NCBI RefSeq assembly: GCF_003626655.1
Contig: NZ_RBAN01000004.1
Coordinates: forward strand, 248,001-312,000
DNA length: 64,000 bases
DNA from: Micromonospora costi
Lineage (GTDB): Bacteria > Actinomycetota > Actinomycetes > Mycobacteriales > Micromonosporaceae
Direction: 5' to 3'
Part shown: in pieces, positions 9,701 to 17,942 of the stretch
How the letters are laid out: the number at the start of each line of letters is the position of its first letter
How positions within the stretch are numbered: position 1 is the first letter of the stretch
Notes under the pieces: model-generated
Databases searched by the model: none
The model's input: the letters and a program-made list of their open reading frames with translations, nothing else
What the model was told of the DNA's origin: nothing
Made by a program: the position numbers and the translations under genes

Positions 9701-10053
9701 AGCTGGCTCACGTTGAAGAGCCGCTCGTCGAGCCGGTCCTCCCGCAGCAGTGCCAGCGCGTCGGACGGTACGACGTACTGGTCGTCGCCGTGCCGGTAGC
9801 GGAGGAACTGGACCCCGTGCCGCGGGGTGACGGCGATCCGGCCGGCCGAGGATTCGACGCGGTCACCGGTGATCAGGGTCAGGGTGCGGGTCGGCTGCCC
9901 GCCCGGCTCGACCAGCGCCGGCGCCGCGGCCGGTGGCGCGGCCGGCGCCGGCGGCGTGGGGCCGGCCGACGCCGGGTCGCCTGCGCCGACCAGCAGCGCG
10001 ACGGCGGTGACGAGGGCGAGCGCGCCGTACGGGGTGGAACGGCGATGTCGCAT
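6778..10053 (-). CDS. Secreted S8 family (subtilisin-like) serine peptidase, large
   Basis: 1091-residue secreted subtilase. A signal peptide spans residues ~1-30 (to DPASAG), followed by a Pro/Ala-rich stretch and a propeptide region to ~195. The peptidase S8 domain holds the complete triad: Asp217 in VAVLDSGVD, His251 in GHGTHVAS and Ser430 in GTSMASPH, with oxyanion Asn351 in AAAGNSG. The ~600 C-terminal residues are beta-rich (e.g. PVTVTFGFRAYPHDAEDV onward) and probably form Fn3-like and jelly-roll modules; no membrane anchor or LPXTG is seen. An AAGGAG lies 6 bases before the ATG at 10053. A hairpin marks the 3' end. Expected role: extracellular protein degradation. Confidence 0.93.
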   Translation of the reverse strand: MRHRRSTPYGALALVTAVALLVGAGDPASAGPTPPAPAAPPAAAPALVEPGGQPTRTLTLITGDRVESSAGRIAVTPRHGVQFLRYRHGDDQYVVPSDALALLREDRLDERLFNVSQLLADGFDRRAELPLIASDLTGMRGLSAQRHLASVDGFAAAIPVAELPGRWPTLRDSLRGGKLWLDGIRRPALDVSVPASGAPAVWAAGYDGSGVKVAVLDSGVDTTHPDFAGRVAARRNFVTDYETTDDDLAGHGTHVASILAGSGAASDGRYRGMAPGASLLVGKVCFSYQGLGAACPDSAILEGLHWAAESGARVVNLSLGADDQPGVDPIEAAVNDLTARYGTLFVAAAGNSGWVPQSVGSPASADAALAVGNVDKYGARSWDSGQGPRLGDYAVKPEITAPGTAITAARSATADVAPPGERYVSFSGTSMASPHVAGAAALLAQAHPDWRSDQLKSALMGAARPNPTIDLFGQGAGQLDAARALAQPVTANPPTVTFGFRAYPHDAEDVVTRTVTYRNDGPAPITLRLALSGTAPAGVVTLDSDTVSVPAHGTAPVRITADTRAGGDAYGTFGGRLVATADGVSVQTPFSVFREQPSADVHVQVTARTDAPQEVVTQLGNVATGEFVVSYDSADTFRVPMGDYVVLSMGISEDGTGTVLANGRLTIDRATTVVLDGRRARPVDIRLPDRDARPIVGEVEVLHTGGPQLFGMSLTGDPASIYTADLGPRNVAGLVTSVTAVFARPDQTGDFTASPYTYQTGWYQTGSFITGFTRHLGRRDVARVRVSYASAAVGGVGTRVAFPVIPGVDYPDGLVLPRTPLPAERTEYHAGNIGWTSTFEEGVGAGADYRRLAQFEAPRSDYRAGRDYTEEWNGAVFSTPMTPAFPEYPAIERRGNEFLLRLDGYADAAGHRGFAEAAGLTGALALYRDGTLVEERAGAFAGIDVGAPERSRYRLSYGFTQPAPARLSTRVQTVWEFDSAYTATGTALPLTAVGFAPRLDASNAAKRHGVTVVPLTFTRQAGARPVARVEMEVSSDDGAHWSRVPVLPLPGGHTALLRNPGRAGFVSLRARVVDTAGAVVTTTVIRAYEIR

Positions 10054-10324
10054 GCGTGCTCCTTTGCATGGCGACAGGGCGTGCCACCGGTTGGGTCACA
10101 GGGCCGGCGGCACGCCGTGTCCGAGTAGAGTCCGGGCATGTTTTCGCACTGTGAGTGTGGAAACTGACGCCCGGATGACCATGCTCATGGATCGCCGGCC
10201 GGCTGTCGACCCGTCGAAGATCACGTAATGGCAACCCTTCGCCGGAAACGGTCGTGGGCCCGGCGGTGTCGCAGGGCCCACGACCGTCCTGTGTGTCTCG
10301 TCCGCGCTTGCGGGCGCGGCCTCC
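10054..10324. other. Intergenic region: subtilase promoter side plus SMP-30 terminator
   Basis: 271 bases between two leftward genes. The part near 10054-10150 carries the subtilase ribosome-binding site and presumably its promoter; the stretch 10140-10230 is less GC-rich than its surroundings. The 10248-10287 hairpin ends the operon to the right. No convincing gene is seen inside. Confidence 0.6.
10248..10287 (-). terminator. Hairpin terminator of the galactonate operon
   Basis: Perfect 14-base inverted repeat (ACGGTCGTGGGCCC at 10248-10261; complement at 10274-10287) with a 12-base loop, 37 bases downstream of the SMP-30 gene stop on the minus strand. Confidence 0.75.
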
Positions 10325-11200
10325 TCAGCCGGCCGTGGCCGGCGCGGCCGGGCGCCCGGCGATCGGCAGGTCCACGGCGAGCAGCGCGCCGTCGAACGGC
10401 CCCGGGTCGGCCAGACCGTAGCGGGCCGTGGTCACGAAGAGCCGGCGCAGCCCCGGCCCGCCGAAGCACACGCTGGTCGGCTGCGCCGCAGGCACGCGGA
10501 CCTCCCGGTCGAGCGTGCCGTCCGGGCGGTAGCGGCGTACGGCCGAGCCGCCCCACAGCGCCACCCAGAGGTGGTCGTCGGCGTCCACGGTCATCCCGTC
10601 CGGGGCGCCCTCGCCGGGGTCGAGCCGCAGGAACGGCTCCCGGGCGCCGAGCGCTCCGGTGGCCGCGTCCACGGAGAACCGGTCGACGTGCCCGCGCGGG
10701 GTGTCGGCCAGGTACATCGTGGTGCCGGCGCCGTCGAAGGCCGGGCCATTCGCGATGGTCAGCCCGGTCACCACCGGCACCGGCGCGCCGCCCGGATCCA
10801 TCCGGTAGAGGGACCCACCGCCGGGCACCCCCGCGTACGTCATGCTGCCGGCCCAGAACCGGCCGTGCGGGTCGGCCACGGCGTCGTTCATCCGGGCCGG
10901 CTCGGGGCGGCCGCCCTCCAGGTCGGCCACCGGTCGCGGTGCGCCGGCGGCCGGAAGGTGGACGACGCCCGTGCCGGCCGCGGCCAGCCACTCCCCCGGC
11001 CGCCCGGCCACTGGCGCCACCGCGCCGAGCGGCACGTCCAGCCGGCGCAGCTCGTCGAGCGGGCCGGGCGCGTCGCCGCCCGTGGTGAGCAGTCGCCCGG
11101 CGAGCAGGTCGACCAGGACCAGCCGGCCGTCCACCCAGCGGGCGCCCTCGCCCAGCTCCAGCCGATCGGCGCTCCACGCGGTCGGCTCGGTCAGCGGCAT
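10325..11200 (-). CDS. SMP-30/gluconolactonase family lactonase
   Basis: 291-residue six-bladed beta-propeller of the SMP-30/gluconolactonase/LRE family. The metal-coordinating residues expected for the family are visible: Glu in LGEGARW near the N-terminus, Asn in PARMNDA, Asn in IANGPAF and Asp in GAPDGM. Family members open sugar lactones using a divalent cation. Last gene of a leftward operon with a DgoD-type dehydratase, mutarotase and SDR, so hydrolysis of galactono-1,4/1,5-lactone is the natural role, by inference. It lies 31 bases beyond the mutarotase-like gene and is followed by a strong hairpin. Confidence 0.86.
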   Translation of the reverse strand: MPLTEPTAWSADRLELGEGARWVDGRLVLVDLLAGRLLTTGGDAPGPLDELRRLDVPLGAVAPVAGRPGEWLAAAGTGVVHLPAAGAPRPVADLEGGRPEPARMNDAVADPHGRFWAGSMTYAGVPGGGSLYRMDPGGAPVPVVTGLTIANGPAFDGAGTTMYLADTPRGHVDRFSVDAATGALGAREPFLRLDPGEGAPDGMTVDADDHLWVALWGGSAVRRYRPDGTLDREVRVPAAQPTSVCFGGPGLRRLFVTTARYGLADPGPFDGALLAVDLPIAGRPAAPATAG

Positions 11201-11231
11201 GTCTTCTCCTCGCGTCGGCGGATGTGGGCGT

Positions 11232-12095
11232 TCATCGGGTTGCGTCGCGGCGGTGGGCGGAGACGGTCAGCCGCCAGGTGACCTCCCCGGCGGGCGGGAC
11301 GACCGCCGCGTCGCCCGGCCCCGCGTCGGCCAGGTCGAAGGCGGCGCCGAGCATCGGCTCCACGCCGATGCTGCGGTACGGACCGGTCTCCGGCCAGCCG
11401 CGCAGGTTACGCCAGAGCCCGACGCCGCGCGGCTGGCCGTCGCACTCCAGCGCGAACTCCAGCAGGTCGGCGCCGTCGACGACGCGGGCCCGCGGGCATT
11501 CCACCAGCACCGCGCCCACCGCGCTGCCGTCGTCGGGGCCGAGCGCGTCCAGGGCCAGGCCGGCGGGCGCCGGCCAGTCGCCGGTCAGCCACGGCCGCCC
11601 GGCCGGCCAGGCCCCGGGCGGCAGCAGCGCGGCGGCCTCCGGGTGCAGCCGGGTCGCGGTGCCGGTGGGGACCTCCAGCCGGGCCGCCGGGGACAGGTCG
11701 AGCAGGGCGTGCGCGGCCCACAGGAAGCGGTACCCGGGATCGGCCGCGAGCCGGTAGTCGGCCACGAGGACGCCGGAGCGGTCGGCGAGCGACCGGGTGA
11801 GCGTGAACTCCGGGCACTCGACGACGGCCGCCCCGGCGCCGGCGGCCCGCCACGGGCGGGACCAGACGTCACCGTGGTCGGGACGGCCCCGCACGGTGGG
11901 CAGGCACTCCTCCAGCCCGCCGGCGTCCACGAACGCCGCACCCGGGCCGACCGACGCGCGGCCCGGCTCGGGGCCCCGCCACAGCCACTCCCGGCCGCCG
12001 CCGCGCAGGCTCGTCCAGCGCCCGCCGAGGACGAGGTCGACGTCGACCCGCAGCGGCACCGGCCGATGGGGTGGCGGCGCGTCCGCGCTCACCAT
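11232..12095 (-). CDS. Aldose 1-epimerase-like (galactose mutarotase fold) protein
   Basis: 287-residue protein with the broad beta-sandwich features of the galactose-mutarotase superfamily: WTSLRGGGREWLWRGPEP near the N-terminus, GGLEECLPT, and the C-terminal RSIGVEPMLGAAFDLADA (family pattern G-x-EPM) with PPAGEVTWRLTVSA at the end. It is divergent, so I would not swear to catalysis; a canonical aldose 1-epimerase His/Glu pair is not certain. In context it would supply the right anomer to the sugar dehydrogenase. Its ATG overlaps the stop of the dehydratase gene by 7 bases, showing translational coupling. Confidence 0.7.
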   Translation of the reverse strand: MVSADAPPPHRPVPLRVDVDLVLGGRWTSLRGGGREWLWRGPEPGRASVGPGAAFVDAGGLEECLPTVRGRPDHGDVWSRPWRAAGAGAAVVECPEFTLTRSLADRSGVLVADYRLAADPGYRFLWAAHALLDLSPAARLEVPTGTATRLHPEAAALLPPGAWPAGRPWLTGDWPAPAGLALDALGPDDGSAVGAVLVECPRARVVDGADLLEFALECDGQPRGVGLWRNLRGWPETGPYRSIGVEPMLGAAFDLADAGPGDAAVVPPAGEVTWRLTVSAHRRDATR

Positions 12096-13234
12096 TCGGC
12101 GAACGAGCCGTCGGGGTGCCGCCAGACGGGATTGCGCCAGCCGTGCGGGCTCTGGGCGGCCCGGCGGACCGCCGCCTCGTCGACGGTGATGCCGAGACCG
12201 GGGCCCTCGAAGCGCTGGACGTGCCCGTCCACGAACCGGAACGGCTCCGGGTCGAGCACGTAGTCCAGCAGCTCGGAGCCCTGGTGGTAGTGGATGCCGA
12301 CGCTCTGCTCCTGGATCAGGAAGTTCGGTGTCGCGAAGGCCACCTGGAGGCTGGCCGCCAGCGCGATCGGGCCGAGCGGGCAGTGCGGGGCGAGCAGGGC
12401 GCCGTACGTCTCGGCGAGCGCGGCGATGCGGCGCACCTCCGAGATCCCCCCGGCGTGCGAGAGGTCGGGCTGCACCACGGAGACCCCGGCCTGCAGCGGC
12501 GCCAGGAACTCCGTACGGCTGTAGAGCCGCTCCCCGGTGGCGACCGGCACGGGCGAACAGGCGACCACGTCGCGCAGGTGGTGAGCCTGGTCCGGCAGCA
12601 GCGGCTCCTCGACGAAGAACGGCCGCAGCGGGGCCAGCTCGGGCAGGATGCGGCGCACCGCGGCCAGCCCGGCGCGACCGTGGAAGTCCAGCGCGATGTC
12701 CCGCTCGTCGCCGAGCACCGCCCGGGCGGCGGCGACCCGGGCGAGCACCTCGTCGACCTCGGCCGAGGTGGGGATCGGCGAGAGCTGGCCGCAGGCGTTC
12801 ATCTTCAACCCGGTGAAGCCGGCGGCGACCTGCGCCGCCGCCGCGTCGGCGATCTCGCCGGGCTCGTCACCGCCGATCCAGGAGTAGACCCGCACCCGGT
12901 CGCGTACCGGGCCGCCGAGCAGCGCGTGCACGGGAACCCCGTACGCCTGCCCGGTGATGTCCCAGAGCGCCTGGTCGAGGCCGGCCACCGCGCTGGACAG
13001 CACGGGCCCGCCGCGGTAGAAGCCGCCCTTGGTGAGCACCTGCCAGTGCTGCTCGACGCGGAGCGGGTCCTCGCCCACGAGGTACTCGGCGAGCACCTCG
13101 ACCGCGGCCCGCACCACCTCGGCGCGCCCCTCCACCACCGGCTCGCCCCACCCGACCAGGCCGGCGTCGGTCTCCACCCGGCAGAACAGCCACCGCGGCG
13201 GGACGAGGAAGGTCTCGATACGCTCGATCTTCAC
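12089..13234 (-). CDS. dgoD: D-galactonate dehydratase (enolase superfamily)
   Basis: 381-residue mandelate racemase/muconate lactonizing-type enzyme that closely matches E. coli DgoD along its whole length. Key residues are present: DFHGR (metal-binding Asp plus the catalytic His), FVEEP, ATGERLYSRTEF (metal Glu), QPDLSHAGGI, APHCPLGPIALA (catalytic His) and QEQSVGIHY; even the C-terminal WRNPVWRHPDGSFAEW resembles DgoD. It should dehydrate D-galactonate to 2-keto-3-deoxy-galactonate. No kinase or aldolase for the next steps lies in the window. Start at ATG 13234, which overlaps the regulator's stop (13231) as ATGA. Confidence 0.9.
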   Translation of the reverse strand: MKIERIETFLVPPRWLFCRVETDAGLVGWGEPVVEGRAEVVRAAVEVLAEYLVGEDPLRVEQHWQVLTKGGFYRGGPVLSSAVAGLDQALWDITGQAYGVPVHALLGGPVRDRVRVYSWIGGDEPGEIADAAAAQVAAGFTGLKMNACGQLSPIPTSAEVDEVLARVAAARAVLGDERDIALDFHGRAGLAAVRRILPELAPLRPFFVEEPLLPDQAHHLRDVVACSPVPVATGERLYSRTEFLAPLQAGVSVVQPDLSHAGGISEVRRIAALAETYGALLAPHCPLGPIALAASLQVAFATPNFLIQEQSVGIHYHQGSELLDYVLDPEPFRFVDGHVQRFEGPGLGITVDEAAVRRAAQSPHGWRNPVWRHPDGSFAEW

Positions 13235-13935
13235 CGGTTGACCTTCCGGACCTTCTCCACGTCCCGGATTGCCTTGGCGAGCAGCTCGCGCATCGCCGCC
13301 TCGGCCGCGCCCTCGTCGCCCGCGCGGATCGCGTCGACCACGGCGCGGTGGCTGGGCACCGGGTCGTCGTCGGCGTCGCGGCCGTGCACCAGCCGATCGC
13401 GCTCGGCCAGCCCGGTCTTCATCACCACTTCCATCCGGACCAACAGCTCGTTGTGGGTGGCGGCGAGCAGCGCGCGGTGGAACGCGAGGTCGGCCTCGAC
13501 GGCGGCCGCCGGGTCGCCGTGCGCGTCGGCCATGCCGGACAGCGCGATGTCGAGGGCGGTCAGGTCCTCCGCCGTGGCACGGGCCGCGGCCAGCCGCGCG
13601 GCGGCCGGCTCGATGATGGCGCGGACCTCCTGCAACTTGTCGAGCAGGAGCGGATCGGCCCCGTCGGCGAACTGCCAGCGGATCACGTCGCCGTCGAGCA
13701 GGTTCCAGTCGTCGCGGGGGCGGACGAAGGTGCCGCGCTTCTGCCGGGCGTCCACGATGCCCTTGGCCGAGAGGACCTTGAGCGCCTCACGCAGCGCGGT
13801 GAGGCTGACGTCCAGTTCCTCCTGGAGGGCGGCGATGTTGAGGGTGTCGCCCTCGGCGATCTCTCCGGTGAGGATCCGCCGGGCGATCGCCTCGACGGTC
13901 TGCCCGTGGACGCCACGGCCTGCGTACTGTGCCAA
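13231..13935 (-). CDS. GntR/FadR-family transcriptional regulator of the galactonate locus
   Basis: 234-residue regulator with an N-terminal winged helix (IARRILTGEIAEGDTLNIA, LREALKVLSAKGIV, RQKRGTFVRPR, residues ~15-75) and a C-terminal all-helical FCD ligand domain carrying the metal-site pattern (D-x3-H in ADLAFHRALLAATHN, later PSHRAVVDAI). The architecture matches DgoR-like repressors that respond to galactonate or its keto-deoxy product. It is encoded inside the operon, directly upstream of dgoD and 38 bases after the SDR gene, so self-regulation through the 14733-14879 divergent promoter is likely. Start is the ATG at 13935. Confidence 0.85.
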   Translation of the reverse strand: MAQYAGRGVHGQTVEAIARRILTGEIAEGDTLNIAALQEELDVSLTALREALKVLSAKGIVDARQKRGTFVRPRDDWNLLDGDVIRWQFADGADPLLLDKLQEVRAIIEPAAARLAAARATAEDLTALDIALSGMADAHGDPAAAVEADLAFHRALLAATHNELLVRMEVVMKTGLAERDRLVHGRDADDDPVPSHRAVVDAIRAGDEGAAEAAMRELLAKAIRDVEKVRKVNR

Positions 13936-13973
13936 TGCTCTTCGCGCCTTCTTCGCTCGTCGGTCTCGATCTC

Positions 13974-14732
13974 TCAGGCCGAGGCTTTCACCGCGGTCCA
14001 GCCGCCGTCCACCACCAGGCTCGTGCCGGTGACGTACGCGGCGTCGGGCGAGGCGAGGAAGGCCACGGCGGCCGCCACCTCGTCCGGTGTGCCGAACCGC
14101 TTGGCGACCGTCTCCGCGACGCTGCGGCGGCGGTCCTCCTCCCCGATGCCGTCCCAGGCCCCGGTGAGGATCGGGCCGGGCAGCACGCTGTTGACCCGCA
14201 CGCGTGGCCCGTACTCGACGGCCAGCTGCCGGCCGAGCGCGACCAGCGCACCCTTGGCGGCGGCGTACGCCGGCCGGCCGGGCAGCCCGACCAGCGCGTG
14301 CACCGAGGAGACCAGCACCACGGCGCCGGCGCGCTCGACCAGGTCGTCCAGGCAGGCCCGGACGCCGAGGAAGGCGCCGGTGAGGCTGACGCCGAGCTGG
14401 TGGTCCCAGGAGGCGCGGCTGGTGCGGTGCGCGGGTGCCACCTCCACCGCGTACGCGTTGCTCACCAGGATGTCGACGGGGCCGAGCCCGGCCCGCACCG
14501 TCTCGATCGCGGTGGCCCAGTCGGCCTCCTCGGAGACGTCGGTCTTCACGGAGAGTGCCTGCGCGCCCGCGGCGGTCAGTTCCTCGGCGAGAGGGGCGCA
14601 GTCGCGGACGTCGAGCAGGGCGACGCGGGCGCCCTCGGCCGCGAGGCGGCGTGCCGTGGCCGCACCGATCCCCCCGTGCGCGCCGGTGACCACTGCTGTT
14701 CTACCGTCCAACCGGCGCGTTCCCGGACCCAT
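13974..14732 (-). CDS. SDR family oxidoreductase, probable sugar (galactose) dehydrogenase
   Basis: 252-residue classical short-chain dehydrogenase: cofactor motif TGAHGGIG near residue 16, SNAYA in place of the usual NNAG, catalytic Ser in LVSSVHA and Y-x3-K in PAYAAAKGA, ending with the common GTSLVVDGGW. First gene of the leftward operon with mutarotase, lactonase and galactonate dehydratase, so oxidation of galactose (or a related aldose) to the lactone is the best guess; this is inference from neighbours. I prefer the ATG at 14732 (MGPGTRRLDGRTAVV), preceded by GGGGTGG; an upstream ATG at 14762 would add ten atypical residues inside AT-rich promoter sequence. Confidence 0.83.
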   Translation of the reverse strand: MGPGTRRLDGRTAVVTGAHGGIGAATARRLAAEGARVALLDVRDCAPLAEELTAAGAQALSVKTDVSEEADWATAIETVRAGLGPVDILVSNAYAVEVAPAHRTSRASWDHQLGVSLTGAFLGVRACLDDLVERAGAVVLVSSVHALVGLPGRPAYAAAKGALVALGRQLAVEYGPRVRVNSVLPGPILTGAWDGIGEEDRRRSVAETVAKRFGTPDEVAAAVAFLASPDAAYVTGTSLVVDGGWTAVKASA

Positions 14733-14778
14733 CGACCACCCCAGCGCAAGCCGTTTAACCATTAATTACGAATACATC

Positions 14779-14808
14779 TTGACAGCCCGAGCGGCCCGGA
14801 TGCAACCT
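14779..14808 (+). promoter_or_regulatory. Candidate promoter for the sugar ABC transporter operon
   Basis: A perfect TTGACA (-35) at 14779-14784 is followed after 18 bases by CAACCT (14803-14808), which keeps the A and T of the TANNNT -10 consensus. The surrounding 14752-14784 stretch is strikingly AT-rich for this genome. The 117-147-base gap between the divergent SDR and lipoprotein genes should also hold the GntR operator, which I could not identify securely; a GTTAAC at 14820-14825 is one candidate core. Confidence 0.4.
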
Positions 14809-14879
14809 TCTGGTCACACCGTTAACGAGACCGACACCGAGCGACGTGACGCAGCGTGTCGATGAGGAAGGGACCCTTC

Positions 14880-16175
14880 GTGACCGACTTCGATCCCGGT
14901 CGCCGCCGATTCCTCGGCCACCTCGGGCTCGCCGGCCTGGGCGCGATCGGCGCCGGTTCGTTGCTGAGCGCCTGCGCCAGCTCCGCGAGCGGGCCGTCCA
15001 CGGGCGACGCCTCCGGCGCCGTCACCATCCAGTCCAACCTGTCCTCGCCGCAGGCCAAGACGGCGATCGAGAAGCTCGTCGAGAGCTTCAACAAGCAGGG
15101 CAAGGGCACCGCGTCGGTCAACACGATCGCCTCGGAGACCTTCCGTACCCAGCTGCCCACCTATCTGACGTCGGCCAACCCGCCGGACCTCTACACCTGG
15201 TACGCGGGCTCGGTGGCCAACGACTACGCCAGCAAGGGCCTGCTGCTCGACGTCTCGGACGTCTGGCAGGGGCTCACCGAGTACCCGCAGTCGGTGAAGA
15301 CCCTCTCCACCGACGCCAGCGGCAAGCAGGTCTTCGTGCCCATGACCAACTACTGGTGGGGCTTCTTCTACCGCAAGAGCAACTTCGCCAAGTGGGGCGT
15401 GCAGGAGCCCAAGACCTGGACCGAGTTCCTGGCGCTCTGCGAGACCCTCAAGGGCAAGGGCGTCCCGCCGATCGGCATCGGCCTCGGCGACACCCCCTGG
15501 GTCGCCTCCGCCTGGTTCGACTACCTCAACATCCGCGTCAACGGCGCCCCGTTCCACCGCGAGCTGCTCGCCGGCAAGCAGCGCTTCGACGACCCGAAGG
15601 TCAAGGCCGTCTTCACCCGCTGGCGTGAGGTGCTGCCGTACTTCGACCCGAAGGGCAAGGCCTACCCGTTCCAGGAGGCCACCACCGCGCTGCTCGCCGG
15701 CAAGACGGGCATGTTCCTGATCGGCACCTTCTTCGCCGACGCGGCGCCGAAGGACGCCCTCGGCGACCTGGACTTCTTCCGGTTCCCGATCATCGACCCG
15801 GCCGTCCCGGTGGCCGAGGAGGCCCCCACCGACGGCTTCTTCGCCAGCGCCAAGACCCGCAACGCCACCGGCACCAAGGATCTGCTGCGCTACTTCGCCT
15901 CGGTCGAGGCGCAGGAGGAGTACGTGAAGTCCAGCTCCGGCATCGTGCTGCCGGTGCACCCGAAGGCCAAGGCGGCCGACTCGCCGCTGGTGGCCAAGGG
16001 CAAGGCCATGCTGGACAGCGCGGCGGAGCTGACCCAGTTCTTCAACCGCGACTCCACCGACGCGCTCCAGCCCACCGCGGACACCGCGCTCACCAAGTTC
16101 ATCGACAAGCCCGACCAGATCGACGCGATCCTGCGCGAGTGGCAGGCCTCCGCCGAGAAGGTCTTCAAGGGCTGA
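14880..16175 (+). CDS. Sugar ABC transporter substrate-binding lipoprotein
   Basis: 431-residue extracellular binding protein of the family 1 (MalE/MsmE-like) type. The N-terminus combines a twin-arginine pattern (GRRRFLG) with a lipobox ending LLSAC, so it is exported and lipid-anchored. Typical family segments include PPDLYTWYAGS, VPMTNYWWGFFYRKSNFAKWG, PKTWTEFLALCETLK and GKTGMFLIGTF. I chose the GTG at 14880 because AGGAAGGGA lies just upstream, which itself covers codons of the alternative ATG at 14862. It heads an operon with two permeases and an alpha-galactosidase, so alpha-galactosides (melibiose, raffinose) are the likely ligands. No dedicated ATPase follows; actinomycetes commonly use a shared MsiK-type ATPase. 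Confidence 0.9.
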   Translation: MTDFDPGRRRFLGHLGLAGLGAIGAGSLLSACASSASGPSTGDASGAVTIQSNLSSPQAKTAIEKLVESFNKQGKGTASVNTIASETFRTQLPTYLTSANPPDLYTWYAGSVANDYASKGLLLDVSDVWQGLTEYPQSVKTLSTDASGKQVFVPMTNYWWGFFYRKSNFAKWGVQEPKTWTEFLALCETLKGKGVPPIGIGLGDTPWVASAWFDYLNIRVNGAPFHRELLAGKQRFDDPKVKAVFTRWREVLPYFDPKGKAYPFQEATTALLAGKTGMFLIGTFFADAAPKDALGDLDFFRFPIIDPAVPVAEEAPTDGFFASAKTRNATGTKDLLRYFASVEAQEEYVKSSSGIVLPVHPKAKAADSPLVAKGKAMLDSAAELTQFFNRDSTDALQPTADTALTKFIDKPDQIDAILREWQASAEKVFKG

Positions 16176-16176
16176 C

Positions 16177-17121
16177 GTGACAGACGTGTCCACCATTGCC
16201 GAGACACCCCGGACGGCGAAGTCCACGGTGGCCGGCACACCGCGACGGCGGCGACGGTCGGCTCGACTGTCGCCGCTGCTCGCGGCGTTCGTGCTCGTAC
16301 CGTTCGCCATCGAGAGCATCTGGGTGTTCTGGCCCGCGCTGCAGGGCTTCTGGTTCTCGCTGACCCGCTGGGACGGCCAGACGCCACCGGAGTTCATCGG
16401 CGTCGACAACTACGTCGAGTTGGCCGGTGACGCCACCTTCCGCGGCGCCCTGGTCAACACGGTCATCTGGCTGGTCCTCTTCGGCGGGCTCTCCGTCGTG
16501 GGCGGCTTCGGGATGGCGCTGCTACTGCAACGGGACCGGCGTGGCGTCGGCTTCTACCGGGCCGCGCTGTTCACCCCGGTGGTCTTCTCCCTCGTGGTGA
16601 CCGCGCTGGTCTGGCGGGTGTTCTACCAGCCCGACGGGCTGGCCGACACGATCCTGCGCGCGGTCGGTCTGGAGCAGCTGATCCGCCCCTGGCTCGCCGA
16701 TCCGCAGACCGCGTTGTACGCGGTGATCCTGCCGGCGCTGTGGCGGCAGATCGGCTACGTGATGGTGCTCTTCCTGGCCGGGCTCAAGGCGATCGACCCG
16801 GCGCTGCACGAGGCCGCCCGGATGGACGGGGCGAACGCCTGGCAGCGGCTGTGGTACGTGGTCATCCCCCAGCTCAAGGGCGTCAACGCGGTCGTGCTGT
16901 CGGTCATCGTGATCGACTCGCTGCGCTCGTTCGACATCGTGTGGTCGCTGACCCGGGGCGGGCCGTACCACTCGTCCGAGCTGCTCAGCACGTACATGTA
17001 CTCGGCCGCCTTCCAGAGCCTGCGCCTGGGGTACGCCTCGGCGATCGCCGTGGTGATCTTCGTGCTCGCCCTCGCCGTCATCCTCGGCTACCTCGTCCGC
17101 GCGTTCCGGGAGGAAGCGTGA
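16177..17121 (+). CDS. Sugar ABC transporter permease (MalF type)
   Basis: 314-residue integral membrane subunit with about six helices. A basic N-terminal tail (RRRRRSARLSP) precedes the first helix; the binding-protein-dependent transport signature is seen in LHEAARMDGANAWQRLWYVVIPQLKG (an EAA motif, residues ~209-234). GTG start two bases after the lipoprotein stop. It pairs with the next permease to form the channel for the oligosaccharide bound by the lipoprotein. Confidence 0.92.
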   Translation: MTDVSTIAETPRTAKSTVAGTPRRRRRSARLSPLLAAFVLVPFAIESIWVFWPALQGFWFSLTRWDGQTPPEFIGVDNYVELAGDATFRGALVNTVIWLVLFGGLSVVGGFGMALLLQRDRRGVGFYRAALFTPVVFSLVVTALVWRVFYQPDGLADTILRAVGLEQLIRPWLADPQTALYAVILPALWRQIGYVMVLFLAGLKAIDPALHEAARMDGANAWQRLWYVVIPQLKGVNAVVLSVIVIDSLRSFDIVWSLTRGGPYHSSELLSTYMYSAAFQSLRLGYASAIAVVIFVLALAVILGYLVRAFREEA

Positions 17122-17942
17122 TCCGCAAGCTCCGCACCGGGACCTTCCACACCGGAATGGTCCTGCTCTCCCTGCTCTGGCTCGGCCCGGTGCTCTGGGT
17201 GATCCTGATGTCCGTCCGCAGCTTCGACGACATCGCGGCCAACGGCGTGGGCAGCCTGCCGCACTCGTTCACGCTCGACACGTACCGGCAGGCGTGGACC
17301 GACGGCGGCGAATTGCAGGCGCTGGTCAACAGCCTGCTGGTCACCGTCCCGTCGGTGCTGCTGAGCCTGGGACTCGCCGCGATCGCCGCGTTCGCGTTGA
17401 GCCGCTACCGGATTCCCGGCCGGCGGACCATCCTGCTGCTGATGCTCGCCGGCAACCTGCTGCCGCCGCAGATCCTGCTCATCCCGGTGCAGAAGTTCAG
17501 CGAGCTGACCGGCCTGTACGACACGCTGCTGGCGCTGATCGCCGTGCAGGTCGGCTTCGGGCTCGGGTTCTACACCTTCGTGCTGCACGGGTTCATGCGC
17601 GACCTGCCCGGCGAGATCCAGGAGGCGGCCACCATCGACGGGGCCGGTCCCGCGCAGATCTTCGCCCGGGTGATGCTGCCGCTCACGCGGCCGGCGCTGG
17701 CCGCACTCGGAGCGCTCTCGTTCACCTGGATCTTCAACGACCTGCTGTGGGCGATCACCGTGCTGCGCACCGACGACCGGATGCCGGTCACCCCGGCACT
17801 GCTCGCGTTGCAGGGCCAGTTCGTCTCCTCGTGGAGCGTGATCGCCGCCGGCACGGTGATCGCCGCCGTCCCGACCGTGGCGGTCTTCCTGCGCTTCCAG
17901 CGGCACTTCATCTCCGGACTGGCGATCGGGGCGGTCAAGTGA
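17118..17942 (+). CDS. Sugar ABC transporter permease (MalG type)
   Basis: 274-residue second permease subunit with six predicted helices and the EAA loop IQEAATIDGAGPAQIFARVM followed by LPLTRPALAALG. The GTG start at 17118 overlaps the MalF-type gene stop (GTGA), and its own stop overlaps the next gene's GTG in the same way, so the transporter and glycosidase are tightly coupled. Confidence 0.92.
   Translation: MIRKLRTGTFHTGMVLLSLLWLGPVLWVILMSVRSFDDIAANGVGSLPHSFTLDTYRQAWTDGGELQALVNSLLVTVPSVLLSLGLAAIAAFALSRYRIPGRRTILLLMLAGNLLPPQILLIPVQKFSELTGLYDTLLALIAVQVGFGLGFYTFVLHGFMRDLPGEIQEAATIDGAGPAQIFARVMLPLTRPALAALGALSFTWIFNDLLWAITVLRTDDRMPVTPALLALQGQFVSSWSVIAAGTVIAAVPTVAVFLRFQRHFISGLAIGAVK

Noticed and set aside
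10096..10281. Short frame in the 10054-10324 gap
   Set aside because: Overlaps the terminator hairpin, no ribosome-binding site and no similarity.
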